From Heterocephalus glaber (lineage: Eukaryota > Chordata > Mammalia > Rodentia > Bathyergidae), in assembly GCF_000247695.1 (NCBI RefSeq), contig NW_004624795.1, positions 12,066,630-12,130,629 of the forward strand: a stretch of 64,000 nucleotides of DNA. Direction: 5' to 3'. The first letter of the stretch is position 1; every line of letters starts with the position of its first letter. The position numbers and the translations under genes are program-made. Under the pieces are notes generated by a model, which saw only the letters and a program-made list of their open reading frames with translations, was not told the origin of the DNA and ran no database searches. Below, piece by piece: positions 1 to 12,309 of this stretch.

Positions 1-690
1 GGAAGAGCTTGAGCCGCAGCACACAGGGTGACTAGGAAGGGGGAAAGCGGCTCGGAGACTGGGGACGTGGGAGGATCTCAAGTGCATACAGCAGACTGAC
101 GGTTTGAATGATTAGCATGTGAACCCTCCCTGTGCATGGCCACAGGCCACACAGAGTACTGGCCTTTAGTTAGGCCTCCAGGGAGGGAGTCTGGTATAAC
201 CCTAAGTCTCCCTTTTCTTCCCTCAAGACTGGAACACCAGTTCTGATGGTGACCAAACACTGGTTATCTGGGATTGAAGAAAGCAGGACGAAAAGATTGA
301 GGAGCATTTCCTAAGCTGGGAAAGTCCTGCCTGTGTTCTGGGTCAATCCGTGAGGCTGCTGCTCACATGTGTTTGTTGGTGTGTTTTGCACTTTGGGGAT
401 TTTCATTGTAGATCTGTGTGTGCACTTGATCCTGAGACCCATTAGTACCTCCATACCAGCTAGGCAGGAACTGGGGTGACTGGGAGTTGGCAAATCAATG
501 TGGCACAGGTTGGGGCTGCAGAATGGGGTGCTCAAAAGGGCTGGTTGGCCTAAGCCTCAGTATCTGAGAAAGTCAGGACTGGGTGATACCTGGGCCTGCT
601 CCCAATATTTATCAGACCCAAGGGAAGAGTGCAAAGATGATGCAGGTGCTGTAGGTCTAGATAACTGCACGCTCAAAACCACACTTACAA
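1..690. other. Intergenic, nothing recognised
   Basis: No repeat or gene was recognised here. The AT-rich stretches 860-1,250, 1,463-2,500 and 8,770-9,620, and the segments 3,521-3,858, 3,946-4,670 and 5,216-5,914, likewise show nothing firm. Confidence 0.5.
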
Positions 691-852
691 GCTGGGCTTG
701 GTGGTGTGCACCTGCAGTCTTAGCACTCAGGAGGCAGAGGCAGGAGAACTGCTACGTGTTTGAGAACAGCCTGGGCTACGTAGTAAGCTCAAGCCCAGCC
801 TGAATTACATAGTGAAACTTTGTCTCAAGAAACAAAAAACAACAGCAACAAA
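691..852 (+). mobile_element. B1-type SINE (reference copy)
   Basis: GCTGGGCTTGGTGGTGTGCA through CTTTGTCTCAAG plus a CAACA-type tail. It has the internal duplication of rodent B1 (two GCCTG-containing units, near 770 and 798). Confidence 0.85.
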
Positions 853-1258
853 ATATGGTCTAGTTCCTCACTTTAACAAACATAGATTCATACCAATGAA
901 ACACACACTTTCATGACAATGTAATAAAAAAAATCATAAAGCTGCAGTTTTTATATGACTGAAAGCCAGGAAAAGAGCAATGATAATAGAATGTAATTGT
1001 TACTGCAGATATAAAACCAATGAAATATGTGTTAATTAATTTCAATTTCCTTGCTTTCCCCCCTGACAGTTTATCAATATGCATGCATAAGATATATTAC
1101 TTGTTTTCCATGACTTTTTTCTATATTATAATCTAATTAAACTGAGTATACTTTATATCTACTAAATATGATGTGAATGAGTTCTTCCTTTAAATTCATT
1201 AAAATAATAATCTCATTTTGAGTTTTCCATTTTATACGGTGATTCTTCTTTTTAAATT

Positions 1259-1451
1259 TTGGTACCGGGGATTGAACTCAAGACCTTGTGCTTGTGAGGA
1301 AGATGCAGCACCACTGAGCTAAATCCTCAGCCCCGCTTCAATATATATATATATATATATATATATTTGGGGGGGGGGTGCCGGGGATTGAACTCGGATC
1401 CTTTCGCTTGCGCAGCAGGCAGCAAAACCACTGAGCTAAATCCCCAGCCCC
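1259..1451 (-). mobile_element. Two antisense ID-like SINEs flanking an (AT)n microsatellite
   Basis: Copies lie at about 1259-1334 and 1367-1451. The second has duplication CTTCAATATAT at 1336-1346 and 1452-1462. (AT)n runs 1340-1366 and so overlaps the target site. A G-run of ten precedes the second copy. Confidence 0.85.
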
Positions 1452-2517
1452 CTTCAATATATTTTTAAAACACATATTACAAGTTGAAATTTTTTGCATC
1501 ATAGAATTTCTATGAAAACTAGAAATTGTAAATATTGTTTTCATAAATATTGAGTTGCTATTGCCAGAAAAAGAATCTTTATGGTCAGTCATAATATTCA
1601 TCACTAATATTATTTTATGAGAACATCCTATATCACATAAGAACATCATTTATCTTTATTGTTCAGTATTATTTTGGTTTTGTAGTTTATCTAATCATTT
1701 AAAAACTATACTAACTGCATATATATTGTTGCACATAATGATGTTTCACTTAAAAAACAAACAGCAACAACAAAACCAAGAATAACTGTACATGTGTTTC
1801 CAAACACAAATACCTTGCTCAGTCAAAGCTATTCTTAAAGATTAGTTGTAAAACTCTGTCAAGTACTAACAAAATATGTACTTGGTAACCAGGATATAAA
1901 AACACATTAAAAGCTATTTTTTTTTTACAATTTATTTCTCCATCTAAAATAATGTTGGTGTAAAATTAAATAGTAAATTTTCTGCCATGTTCATGCAATG
2001 GAAAATTGTAATCATTAATTTGAATTGGATTTCATTTTGCTAGAAATATATTTATGGGTCAGAAGGAGGTGATAAGCATTTTTCAGGCACACTTTCCAAT
2101 AAGCATAATAAAGCTTGATTTTCACACTCCATTGCAGGTTTTCTAAACGCAATTTTCTTCCTATGCTAATGGACAGGTCCGAGTTGCTTTTGGCTTCCTG
2201 AGCTATGAATTTCCTATGAATAATTCTGTTTTGTTCTCATCAATAATCTCCATTTAGTGAATATGAAGCGGCAGAGATTTCATCTGATCTTTTCAAAAGT
2301 TGTGGGTCTGGAGACTTTGTTCATTTTAATATGATTAGTGATTCATTCTTATTGAATACAGAATTTGTGAGGTCCCATTTGCAAATTTTATGGGGATCAC
2401 ACTGGCAAAAGTCTGCTCACTTTCACTGCTTTTGGTCTTTAGGAATCGGAGCAGCCTGCTCTCCCTCTCCTTGTCCTGCAGGCTTTTTCTCCTCTGAGCT
2501 CCACTGTTGTATTTTCT

Positions 2518-2600
2518 TTTTTTTTTTGGTACCAGGGATCGAACTCGGGTCCTTACGCTTGGGCAGCAGGTGGTGAAACCACTGAGCTAAATCCCCGGCC
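2518..2600 (-). mobile_element. ID-like SINE, antisense
   Basis: Duplication CTGTTGTATTTTCT at 2504-2517 and 2601-2614. Confidence 0.9.
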
Positions 2601-2745
2601 CTGTTGTATTTTCTCTTTCGGTGATGATCTTGACTGATAACTAGTTTTCAAAATCATTTGAATAAAGTTGAAGTTTCATTTCATTTACATTTCCCAAAGC
2701 TTAAATCCCAGCTTATTAATGTTTTTGTAAAAAATTCTAATTCTA

Positions 2746-2834
2746 GAGCCGGGGATTTAGCTCAGTGGTTTCGCCGCCTGCTGCGCAAGGACCTGAGTTC
2801 AATTCCCGGTACCAAAAAAAACAAAACAAAAACA
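2746..2834 (+). mobile_element. tRNA-derived ID-like SINE (family reference copy)
   Basis: The copy has a tRNA-like head with pol III A box (TAGCTCAGTGG) and B box (GAGTTCAATTC; GAGTTCGATCC in other copies), ending GGTACC plus an A-rich tail. Target-site duplication ATTCTAATTCTA is at 2734-2745 and 2835-2846. It is immediately followed by a B1/ID composite. Confidence 0.9.
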
Positions 2835-2846
2835 ATTCTAATTCTA

Positions 2847-3047
2847 AACAGGTATGGCGGACATATCTGTAATCTCAGCTAGTTGGAAGGCTGAGACAGG
2901 AGGATTACAAATTCAAGGCCAGACTGGGGTACTGTGAAAGACTGTCTCAAAATGAAAAATAAAAAGGGATAGGACATAGCTGAGTGGCAGAGTCCTTGTC
3001 TCGCATGTATATGGTCCTGGGTTCAATCTCTAGTACTGAAAAAAACA
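2847..3047 (+). mobile_element. B1/ID composite SINE
   Basis: A B1 unit without internal duplication (to 2,965) is followed by an ID-like unit (GACATAGCTGAGTGGCAGAG, GGTTCAATCTC) and an A tail. This order is that of B1-dID elements. Confidence 0.8.
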
Positions 3048-3059
3048 AACATATATATA

Positions 3060-3405
3060 TGTAAAACTCAGTAGTGGTTACCGGAGTTTGGGAAGAGTGC
3101 AGGGGAGGGAGATGAAGAAAGGATGGGTGGAGAAGTGCAGCTAGGTAGGAGGAATAACTTTTCGAGTTCTATTGCACAGTAGAGTACCTGTGGTTGACAA
3201 CAACTGACTGCTTCAAAACAGCTAGCAGAGAGATGTTGAATGCTATCAACACAAAGAAATGATAAATGTCTCAGGTGACAGGTATGCCAGTTACCCTGAT
3301 CTGGCTGTTACAGAGTGTATACATGTATTGAGCTGTCACACTGTGCCCTATAAATATGTACTATTATGATGTGCCAATTAAAAATTTAAAAATACATTTT
3401 AAAAT
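3060..3405 (+). mobile_element. Old LINE-1 3' UTR (L1MA/L1MB-like), sense
   Basis: GTGGTTACCGGAGTTTGGG, ACACAAAGAAATGATAAATG and TATGTACTATTATGATGTG match the shared 3' end of mammalian-wide L1s that ends in CCAATTAAAAAT. Confidence 0.75.
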
Positions 3406-3415
3406 TTATAATTTG

Positions 3416-3481
3416 AACTGGGGCATAGTTCAGTGGTAGAGTGCTTGCCTAACATGCTCGAGACCCTGGTTCATCCCCAGC

Positions 3482-3520
<39 letters not shown>
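3416..3520 (+). mobile_element. ID monomer ending in a (CA)n microsatellite
   Basis: GCATAGTTCAGTGGTAGAGT is the A-box region. The tail has turned into (CA)18 at 3484-3520. Confidence 0.8.
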
Positions 3521-3522
<2 letters not shown>

Positions 3523-3858
3523 TCCTAATATTCAAGGTCCATTTGGATCCCCATTCAGATCATGTTGCAAGAATGTTGCATTTGGACCTGCATACATACA
3601 AATGCAACAGTAACATCAATTGTTTAATGTTACAAAATATTCTTCAGCTGTCTTGCAACCGTTTCAAATACCCGAACCATACACCTTTGAGGCACCATAC
3701 TATGTTGCATAAGAATCTATTGCCAGCTATCTGAGAAGGATTTGTCAGGTTAAAGACTTAGTCTTTTCTTCTTAAGGGCCTCCTCCTCCTGTGCTCCAAA
3801 GCAACGTCTAGGTCTGGGTTAGCAGCAGCAGCACCACTTACAAATCCTTCTGACATTC

Positions 3859-3945
3859 TGGTTCATTCCTTTTTTATATATATATTAAATTCTTTTATTG
3901 GTACATTGTAGGTATACAACACAATTACATTGGTTCATTCCTTTT
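3859..3945 (-). mobile_element. Very short LINE-1 3'-end insertion with target-site duplication
   Basis: About 57 nt of antisense L1 terminus (TTTTATTGGTACATTGTAGG) is flanked by two copies of TGGTTCATTCCTTTT, at about 3859-3873 and 3931-3945. Confidence 0.7.
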
Positions 3946-4789
3946 GTTTCCAGGACACAGAGCTAAAAATGTAGGGAAGCAGAATCTTGGATATGAATGG
4001 TGTTAAGTCATGAGAACAGATGTTCAGTTGAAGGCTCTGGTGTGCCAGCACTGCTGTGCCAACCCCAAGTACTAGCCACCCTGACATTCCTTCATGTGTA
4101 ACTCTGCTGTGCTTGGTACATGTGGGGTCCTCCAAATCTCGTGCGTCACGCCCACCTGGGTCAAGGGCAGTGGTCACTTTGGATGCTGTCTTTGGACTAG
4201 TGACAGATCTATGGAGAGTAGGATCCCTGTAGGCTAGAGAGTGGGGACTGGAGCTACGCTAGTTGGGGGCAGAGGTACTTCTACCATGAGACCAGGGAAA
4301 GTTAAGCTTCAAAGTCCTTCATTTGCACAGGCTGCTCCAAACTCCAAGCCTAATTCTGTGTTGTTTTTCCAAGGTTATCCAGGGAAGGGTACCCTTCTGT
4401 CCATGTCCTGGAAGACTCAACAAGAGCTAAAGGCCCATGGGCTGGGGACAGAAAGCCTGGGCCAACCTGTGGGGTAAGATCTGATTCTCTACCATGGCCC
4501 TAATCAATAGGAGTGGAATGAAAGTTGCATGTGCAAAGTTTTCTAGTGGTGACATCAATGTAAGTAAAAATAAATAGGTGAAATTTTAATAATATAATCC
4601 TCTTAACCCAATGTATCTAAAATACTCAGTCTTTAAAATGTGGTATATATTTTATCCTGACAGCACATCTTGATTCAGACCAGCACCCTTTCAAGGGCTC
4701 AACAGCTACATGGGCCTAGTGGCTACTATAGTGGGCTGCACAACTCTAGATAACCCAGTCTCCACCTTCCAGGAGATGCCAGCTGGGAG

Positions 4790-5215
4790 CTGTATCAGTT
4801 TCCTATTGCTGCTATAACAAATCACCCCAAACTCATGGCATACAATAATGCACAGTTATTCTCTCCTACAGAAGTCCACAGGGCCAACTTGAAGATGGTG
4901 GCAGGTAGCTTCCTTGTGAAGAAACTGTCCCATCTTTTCCAGCACCCAAGGCTGCCCATATGTGGTGGTTCATGGCCCCACACCAGTCCCACCTCTGCTT
5001 CTGTGGTCAGGTCTCTTTCTTCAACTTGGACTTTCCTGTGTCCTGCTTATAAGGACCTTTGTGGTGATGTGGGGCCCGTGTCATAACACAGGAGAACCTC
5101 CCCATCCCGAGATCCTTGGTTCGAGTCCTGCCAAGTTCCTTTACCATCCCCACATCTGGGGAATAAGAGCCAGACATTGTTGGGGGGAGGTTATTTGGCC
5201 TGCTATAGGTGAACA
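4790..5215 (-). mobile_element. Old LTR remnant, antisense (MaLR/ERVL type)
   Basis: TATCAGTTTCCTATTGCTGC and TAACAAATCACCCCAAACTC are a widespread antisense LTR opening. The segment ends GGTTATTTGGCCTGCTATAG. No ORF is preserved. A related antisense piece lies at 18,000-18,245. Confidence 0.55.
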
Positions 5216-5394
5216 GGAGGGGCTGAGGTGTTAGAGCTTCTAGTCAAAGTAGGGCCTGCGGAAGAAGGGATGATCCAGTTTGTCCAGAGTGAGAGCAAAG
5301 GATAAGTGGAAATTCCATAGCAGGAAAACTAGGGGAAGTTGAAGGTTTTAACTCTTGGGAGGAAATCTGCTTCCGGACTGTCTCAGTGACCACG

Positions 5395-5470
5395 CTCTTT
5401 TCTTTTTTCTTTCTTTTCTTCTCTCTCTCTCTCATCTCCCCTTTCTTTTCTCCTTCCTTCCTTCCTTCTT
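5395..5470 (+). repeat. Pyrimidine-rich tract
   Basis: TTTC/CTTT and CCTT units. Similar low-complexity tracts: 7,105-7,190 (A/G), 7,310-7,350 (GGA), 12,705-12,785 (C/T), 16,858-16,922 (C/T). Confidence 0.8.
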
Positions 5471-5914
5471 GTCATTTGGGGAACCAGTCACAGTTACCAG
5501 TCCTAGAACAGAGCTTCTTCTCCAGAGATCATACCCATTTCACAGCCTCAGGTCCACCCAACCTGCATCCTCTACCGCCCATGCACACAACCTCAGAGCA
5601 CCAGCCAAAGGCTCAACTCTGATGTGATCCAAGTGGCAGGAAGTGGATCATTTAAATGCTAAAATCTTCATGGAATGAAAAAAATGTTGCATTTTTTCAT
5701 AGGAATACTATGGAAATGAGACAGTATGTTCCTAACGACTTGGCACTAAATAAGTAAAAAATACATCCTAAAAAAAAGATTATAAAATCTGTAATCACTT
5801 ATGACAATAAAAGTATGCAGCTCCAACTGGAACTTCCATAACCAGGCTTAAATGTACTCTAAACCACAATTATACTGGGAGTCCAATGAACTGTAGAGCA
5901 CAGAAAAGTACCAC

Positions 5915-6217
5915 TGGGGACTGGGGATGTAGCTCAGTGGGTCTGCACCTGCCTTGCAAGGGAAAGGTCCTGAGTTCAATTCCCAGTACCAGAAAAAAAA
6001 AAAAAGAGAGAAAGAAAAAGAAAAATAGCATTGGACAAGGTTTTTGAACTAAAGCCACCTTGATGGCTATAATGTGGTCAATGATAATCTTGCTTGACTT
6101 GCTAGAGTTTAGCATGGCTCAGCCTAGATGATTTTTTTTTCCTGTACCAGGGATGGAACTCAAGACCTTGCACTTGCAAGGCAGTTGCGGTGCCACTGAG
6201 CTACTTCTCCCACCCTC
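5915..6217. mobile_element. Pair of ID-like SINEs in opposite orientation
   Basis: A + copy is at about 5915-6027 with a long A/G tail, and a - copy at about 6135-6217 with duplication CCTAGATGATTT on both sides. The two face each other and could form a hairpin. Confidence 0.8.
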
Positions 6218-6862
6218 AACCTAGATGATTTATTTGATGGTCCAAGAATACCTTAGGGACCTTTATTTATCTCTTGGTATACTTCCCTGGAGCAAGTGGC
6301 CGCATCTGAAAACAATTCCCATGAGCACATCTGGTGCTCAGTGTGCTGCAGGTAGTGACAGTCATGGTCATCCTAGCCGAGCTGGTCCAGAGCACTGGGG
6401 AAACAAGGCACCCAGGGAGGGGTAGGGACCTGGCATCTGCTAGGCCTACTGGGGTGGAACTCGTCCTACACAGGTGTGGACAGAGGGAGGCTGTCCCATT
6501 TGGGAGGTAGAGCACAGAACCTGGGGAGCAGAACAACCGATGGTAAGCAGTTATTTAGTAACTTAGGAGGCATCACAGTCATCTGGCAAAACAAGAGGTG
6601 GACAGAGGGGAGCAACAGGTCAGCTATTAACACCCTTGACATGGTTGGTGAGGGAACAGTCAGCATTTAAAATGCTTCTGAATTATTGCAGTGACCCATA
6701 ACATGCAGTCATGTGTCACTTTGCCAGGACTAGTATCTGAAATACAGGAGTGCACATGAACGAATTGAATGAGTGAGACCCGTTGCCCATATTACCATAA
6801 TTTTGTAGATTTCTGTTCATGGTTGGAAATGCAGATAAGTTCCTTTGTAATTAAGAAATAAC

Positions 6863-6954
6863 AGGGGCCGGGGATTTAGCTCAGTGGTTTTGCCGCCTGC
6901 TGTGCAAGCGCAAGGACCAGAGTTCGATCCCTGGTACCCCCCCCCCCAAAAGAA
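6863..6954 (+). mobile_element. ID-like SINE with C-run before the A tail
   Basis: The head ends GGTAC followed by eleven C, then AAAAGAAAG. Duplication AAGAA(A/G)TAACA flanks it. Confidence 0.85.
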
Positions 6955-7195
6955 AGAAGTAACAATTGCCACAATGTGTTTCCCTCCCCTTTGGAACAGA
7001 TAGCCAGCTGTTGTTATTTTTATTAAACTAAAGTGAAAATCACTGAGAAAATGAAATGTCAAATTCAGCTGGTCTACGGTTGAAGGGATGAATATCCTAC
7101 ATGTACTCTATACAAAAAAACAAAAGAAAGGAAGGAAAGAAAAAAGGGAGGGAGGAAAAGAAAGAAAAGAAAAAAGGAAGAAAATGAAAAGAAAA

Positions 7196-7312
7196 CCCAG
7201 GTGTGGTGGTACAGGGCTGTTAACCCCAGCATTCTGGGAGGCTGAAACAGGGTAGCAAGTTTGAGCCAGCCCGGGCGACTTCGTAACTTAGCGAAACAAA
7301 AACAAAACAGAA
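7196..7312 (+). mobile_element. B1-type SINE
   Basis: AGGTGTGGTGGTACAGGGCT; short form, flanked by purine-rich tracts. Confidence 0.75.
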
Positions 7313-8154
7313 GAAGGAGGAGGAAGAGAAGGAGGAGGAAAAGGAGGAAGCAGGGGTTTGATTATAGCAAAAAGCCCTGGAAGTCTGGGGAGAGTTAAAC
7401 TTTAGTGAAAGTGGAAGTGAGAATAATATGTGATATGAGGCTCTGCATAAGCAGCAGGTGACTTTTTGATTCCAGAGAACAAGAGTCAGCTGTACAAACA
7501 ATGTAGGGTTCAGCAGGGCTTGGAAAAGTGTCACACATGTTGTGTGCTGGTTAGAGGACATGAATAAATTGTATGGGCTCTTCATAGAATCTGATATTAC
7601 ACTAATATGCTTTGAAAGCTCTTTGAGCATTTTACTGGAAGCCTTACAACCACTAGGTTATTGGTGGGGATCTTCAAGTGGAGCCCTAAAACATGTTTCC
7701 CAAGAGGCTTGCTAAGCCCGGAAGAAGATGTTCTGACAATAAAAGAGCTGACACCTTCTTCCACTTTCAGACATTACAGGAAACAAGCGAGTGAAAGGGC
7801 AAGAAGAGTTGTCTTAATTTGAAAGCAAAAAATAAAGAGGGAGACTATTGCATTTTGTGACCATTAACCCTGATATGTCAACTTCACTGATTAAGAAATG
7901 GCTAGCAGCTCTCTTTCATTTCTCTGGAGGAACTCCAGTTTTCACCCTCACCTTGGACATCTGTCTCCTGGTTTCCATCACAGACTCTTCAGCTTCCTGA
8001 TACAGACCTGCATGGGACTCTATGGGCTTTGGACTCTGACTGAGTTATATCACCAACTTCTCTGGTTCTGCGTCTCACAGATGGACTATGATGGGACTTT
8101 TCAGCCTTTACAAGCAGGGCCCATCAGTAACTTCCTGTATCATCTTGTAAACAG

Positions 8155-8765
8155 ACATCTCCTTTTCAGAGAGGAGAAACAGACATTTCTCAGACAAAGA
8201 AGTAAAAGCAGCAAATAAACATATGAAAAAATGTTCAACATCACTGGTCATTCGAGAGGTACAGATGAAAACAACGCTGAGATTCCACCTCACCCCAGAA
8301 AGGATGGCTGCTATCAAGAAATCAACCAATAACAAATGCTGGCGGGGCTGTGGGGAGAAAGGAACCCTTCTCCATTGTTGGTGGGAGTGCAGACTGGTGC
8401 AACCACTGTGGAAATCAGTATGGAGACACCTCAAAGAACTAGGACTGGAAGTCCCATTTGACCCAGCTATTCCCCTGCTGGGTATCTTCCCCAAAGAATT
8501 AAAAGAATCATACCACAGTGATATATGTGTGCCCATGTTTATAACAGCACAGTTTGTAATAGCTAAAGTTTGGAAACAACTCAAGTGCCCATCAACTGGA
8601 AACTGGATAAAGAAGATGTGAGTGTTTTTTTTTTTAATAAAATGGAGTACTACTCAGCCATAAAGAATGAGAAACTAGAGACATTTATAGCTAAATGGAT
8701 GCATATTGAGGCCATCCTCTTAAGTGAAATCTTAAGATTCTTTCCAACTCCAATACTCTGCATTG
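8155..8765 (+). mobile_element. LINE-1 3' end, sense, 5'-truncated
   Basis: The segment contains typical L1 3' terminal sequence: GGTGGGAGTGCAGACTGGTG, TTTGACCCAGCTATTCCCCT and AATGGAGTACTACTCAGCCA. A short frame reads a [24 protein letters not shown] L1 terminus. A T-run at about 8,624 breaks it. Confidence 0.85.
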
Positions 8766-9629
8766 TAATTTAAGTTCTCACTTAAAATCTTACCCACTAT
8801 ATCCCTACAACAATTAATCCTTGTTTTCTTTTTGAATTAGAATCTTTTAGAGTGCTGGGATAATGCCAGGAGAAATCACTGGGAAAGCACCCCGCACTCT
8901 TCAGAGCAGGATAACTGGGGCATTGCTAGGGAAAATATGGACTTCAACTTCTGTCCCATTTCATTTAATCTGTTATTAGCTCCTAAAGTTCCAAGCAAAT
9001 TTGGAGAATCTTTATGGATGGAGTTGGAGGTGTCAGTAGAAGAAATCTCAGAGAGCTAATGGCATTTTCTAAGCATTTATTCCCAGTAAGTGTTTAGACA
9101 CAATAGAGAGGCAGCTTAGAAACTCTTGGGACTTAATGGGTTTATGAGAAAAATAATTTGGAAATTTGTTTTTATGCGTCAATAGTAATCACTGTACCCA
9201 TCAACTAGACCCAAATTCAAGCCTAATTTTGGCTTCATACTGGATGTTTTAAGGAAATAAATGAAATAATGTATAGCTAGCCACTTTGTGAGCTCTAGTC
9301 AAATTAGCAGAGTGCATAGGCAATAGAGAACAAGAAAGAACATAAAACAAATTAAATACTACAAAAAATGTTAGTATGGTATATAGAGAATTAACATCAT
9401 TCCTTGTTTTCAACACCGTGGTTACTGTCCTTTTCTGGCACTAAGGAACCTTTTTTTTTCTTTTCCCTAGTTACTATACATAATTCTTCTTTACTTTAAT
9501 CTATTTCTAAGACATTACAATTAAGATCCAGATTTAGTTTTACAAACACATAATAGGCATGACATTACACATAGACTAACTTCTGCTTTATGTTCTACAA
9601 CTCAAACATTCTTTGATTACCGTAGCTCT

Positions 9630-10265
9630 GTTAAGAACTGAATTGTGTCCCCCACACCCTTCATACATCAAAGCGAAGGCCTGACTCCCAAAGTGATGTG
9701 ACTATATATGGATATAGGGCCTTTAAGGAGGCAATTAAGGTTAACTGAATTAATAAGGGTGAGATATTAATAAAAAATAGAGGCATCAGGGGTTTGGAGG
9801 GAGGGAAAAATGGAGGGAGGGAGAGACAGACAGACAGGCTGAGACCATGCAACTCTATCTACAAGCCAAGGAGAGAGACTTGACCAGAAACCAACCCTGT
9901 TGGCATGTTATTCATGGATTCCCAACATCCAGAAACGGAAGGAAAAAAAATTTCTATTGTTAAAAAAAAAAAAAAAGAAACGGCTAGCAAATTGCTCGAG
10001 CTCGCTCCTGGGTGTGTCTGGGCGGGTCACAGAGGTGTGGCCTTGGTGTCTCTGGCGGGTCCTTGGCCCCTTCCTTCCTCCCTGGCACTGGGCCACCATG
10101 AACTCAGCAGCTTTGCCCTAACATGCACTTCTGCCATGATGTTCCTGCCCTGGAGCCAGCTGATTTTTGGACTGAACCCCTCAAACTATCAGTTAAATTA
10201 AACCTTCCCTCCTTTAAATTGTGGGTATCAAGTATTCTGCCCCAACAATGAAAAAGCTGACTAAC
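9630..10265 (+). mobile_element. MaLR-type LTR remnants, sense
   Basis: AACTGAATTGTGTCCCCCAC is a MLT1-like 5' part. The 3' part has GGACTGAACCCCTCAAACTA and GAAAAAGCTGACTAACA. An A-run at 9,961 and a GC-richer insert lie between. Confidence 0.55.
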
Positions 10266-10313
10266 ATATGTCTTTACTTCCTTGGGTCTCTTCAGCCAAA
10301 AACATGGTATGTA

Positions 10314-10411
10314 GGGCCAGGGATTTAGCTCAGTGGTTCCACCGCCTGCCTCAAAAGGGCAAGGACCCAAGTTTGATCCCTGGTACCAAAAAACAAACAA
10401 ACAAAAAAAAA
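10314..10411 (+). mobile_element. ID-like SINE
   Basis: Duplication CCAAAAA(A)CATGGTAT on both sides. It is divergent at the anticodon-arm side. Confidence 0.85.
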
Positions 10412-10504
10412 AACCAAAAAACATGGTATATAATCTCTCCACCTGTTTAGGAATTCCTTTATATCTCTCAAGGCTGTAAGGTTTACCCATGAATTGTGTG
10501 TGTG

Positions 10505-10712
10505 TGTTTGTCTGGCAGTACGGAGGATTGAGCCTAGGCCCTCATGTGTACAAGGCAAGCACTCTACCACTGAGCTACATCTCCATCGCTTCCTCATTTT
10601 ATTTTGAGACAGGGTCTTGCTAAATTGGTCAAGCTGACCTTGAACTTGTGATCCTCCTGCCTCAGACTCCTAAGTAGGTGGGCTGACAAGCATGTGCTGT
10701 CATGCCTAGCAG
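10505..10712 (-). mobile_element. B1/ID composite, antisense
   Basis: ID part GTACGGAGGATTGAGCCTAG at the left, B1 part from GAGACAGGGTCTTGCTAAAT. Confidence 0.8.
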
Positions 10713-10976
10713 TAAATGAGATTTCTAAAATTAAAATTTCAAATTGTCATTCATATATAGGAACTTTTTTCTTTTTTATAAGCATATTATGTTCAGAAAT
10801 GTTAGTGAACTTCGTTAGTTCTAAGGGTTTGTCTGAAGAGAACCTTGCATTTTCTATATTGTATATTGTCTTTTAAGTTTCACAGGAAAGTTCTTTATCC
10901 TTAGGTAAAAAAAAAATCCATATTAAGTAATATAAACCCAGGCCTAAAATACCCTGTATTAACTTTCTGTAATTTA

Positions 10977-11054
10977 TTTTATTTTCGTTTGTTTGTTTTT
11001 TTGGTACCGGGGATCGAACTCAGGACCTTGCGCTTGCGCGGCAGGCGCCAGAAC
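10977..11054 (-). mobile_element. ID-like SINE, antisense, 5'-truncated
   Basis: Duplication AACTTTCTGTAATTTA at 10961-10976 and 11055-11070. The copy lacks the first 20 or so bases of the head but still has a complete duplication, so the truncation happened at insertion. Confidence 0.85.
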
Positions 11055-11511
11055 CAACTTTCTGTAATTTAATAACCAACATTTATTTACCTCTTCCTGG
11101 AAATCATATTAGTTCATGAAAGTGTTTTTCATATTATATACCACATTCTTTTCTTGAAGATTCATAAAAGCTCTGAGAAGCCCTGCAAAGAAACCTCTCA
11201 AACTTGGGTCAACTGTGCATTCCAAACTTATTTCATCATCGAACTACTGTTCAAGCAATGCTATCTGGCTTCCTGAGGAGCTACTTTTTCCAAAAAGCAC
11301 ACTCTGGGAATTAATGGCTTCATAAGATAAGTAATTAACAAAACAGACTAGTTAACCCTAGGAGTTTCTCAAAGAATCCACTATCTTCTTCACTGTATTC
11401 TGCGGAAGATAAGCTTGATAGAACAAGAATCTACTTGACCTTTTCTATTTCTACTGTTTATGGGGGGGGGTTGCTTTGTTTTGTTTTTTTTTTGGGTTTG
11501 TTGGTTGGTTG

Positions 11512-11722
11512 GTTGGTGTTTTTTGAGGCAGGGTCTGGCTTTGTAGTTCAGGCTGGCCTCCAACTCATGGCGATCCTCCTGCCTTAGCTTCCCAAATGCT
11601 GGGATTAGGCTGTTCATGTTTTTGTTTATTTTGTTTGCTTTGCCTATGGGGCTAGGGATTGAACCCAGGGCCTCATGCTTGCTGACCAAGTGCTCTACCA
11701 CTGAGCTACATCTCTTGCCCAA
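11512..11722 (-). mobile_element. B1 and ID monomer, antisense, in swapped order
   Basis: B1 (11,512-11,617) lies left of the ID unit (11,640-11,720), the reverse of the composite order, so these are two separate insertions. Confidence 0.7.
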
Positions 11723-12197
11723 TATGTAACATTTTTATGTATAAGTTAAATGAAAAATAACTCCCTATGAGTGAGTGCCAACATTGTAAAAGAAAAATAT
11801 TCATATTAAATATTGAGGGTTTACCCAATACTTCTGGGAAAGGGCCTTAGCTGGTCACAGCAGGAGATGTCCTTGTAATTCCTGTCAATATGTTTTGACT
11901 AAGGCAGAGATGACATTTTCTGCTGCTATTTCTCCTCCTGCTAAACCTCAGGGCCCCAGCTCTCCTGCCATGCTTTTCTTCTTTACACTGTACAGAACCA
12001 CGAGTGTTTATCAAACACTGTTCTTTCCGTGTTCTGGATTGTGTACAAAGGCTGCAGGTGAACCAGAGCATAACTAAATACAAAATCCTCTCAAGTGGAA
12101 GCATATTTTTATAGGGGGTTCTGACTATGTAAGTTTTCCTTGTTTTGCAATTTCTGATCGGTCAGCGTGTTTATCAGATTAATTGAAAGGATAACGA

Positions 12198-12291
12198 AGG
12201 CCGGGGATTTAGCTCAGTGGTTTCGCCGCCTGCTGTGCAAGCGCAAGGACCCGAGTTCGATCCCTGGTACCAAAAAAAAAAAAAAGGAAAA
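12198..12291 (+). mobile_element. ID-like SINE, near-consensus
   Basis: Duplication GAAAGGATAACGA at 12185-12197 and 12292-12304. Confidence 0.9.
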
Positions 12292-12309
12292 GAAAGGATA
12301 ACGATGTCT

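Noticed and set aside
5095..5135. B-box-like GGTTCGAGTCCTGCC as a tRNA gene end
   Set aside because: No matching A box or acceptor stem upstream, and it lies within an old LTR remnant.
8223..8621. 132-codon ORF as a gene
   Set aside because: It matches the L1 3' terminal sequence in the order known for many L1 copies.
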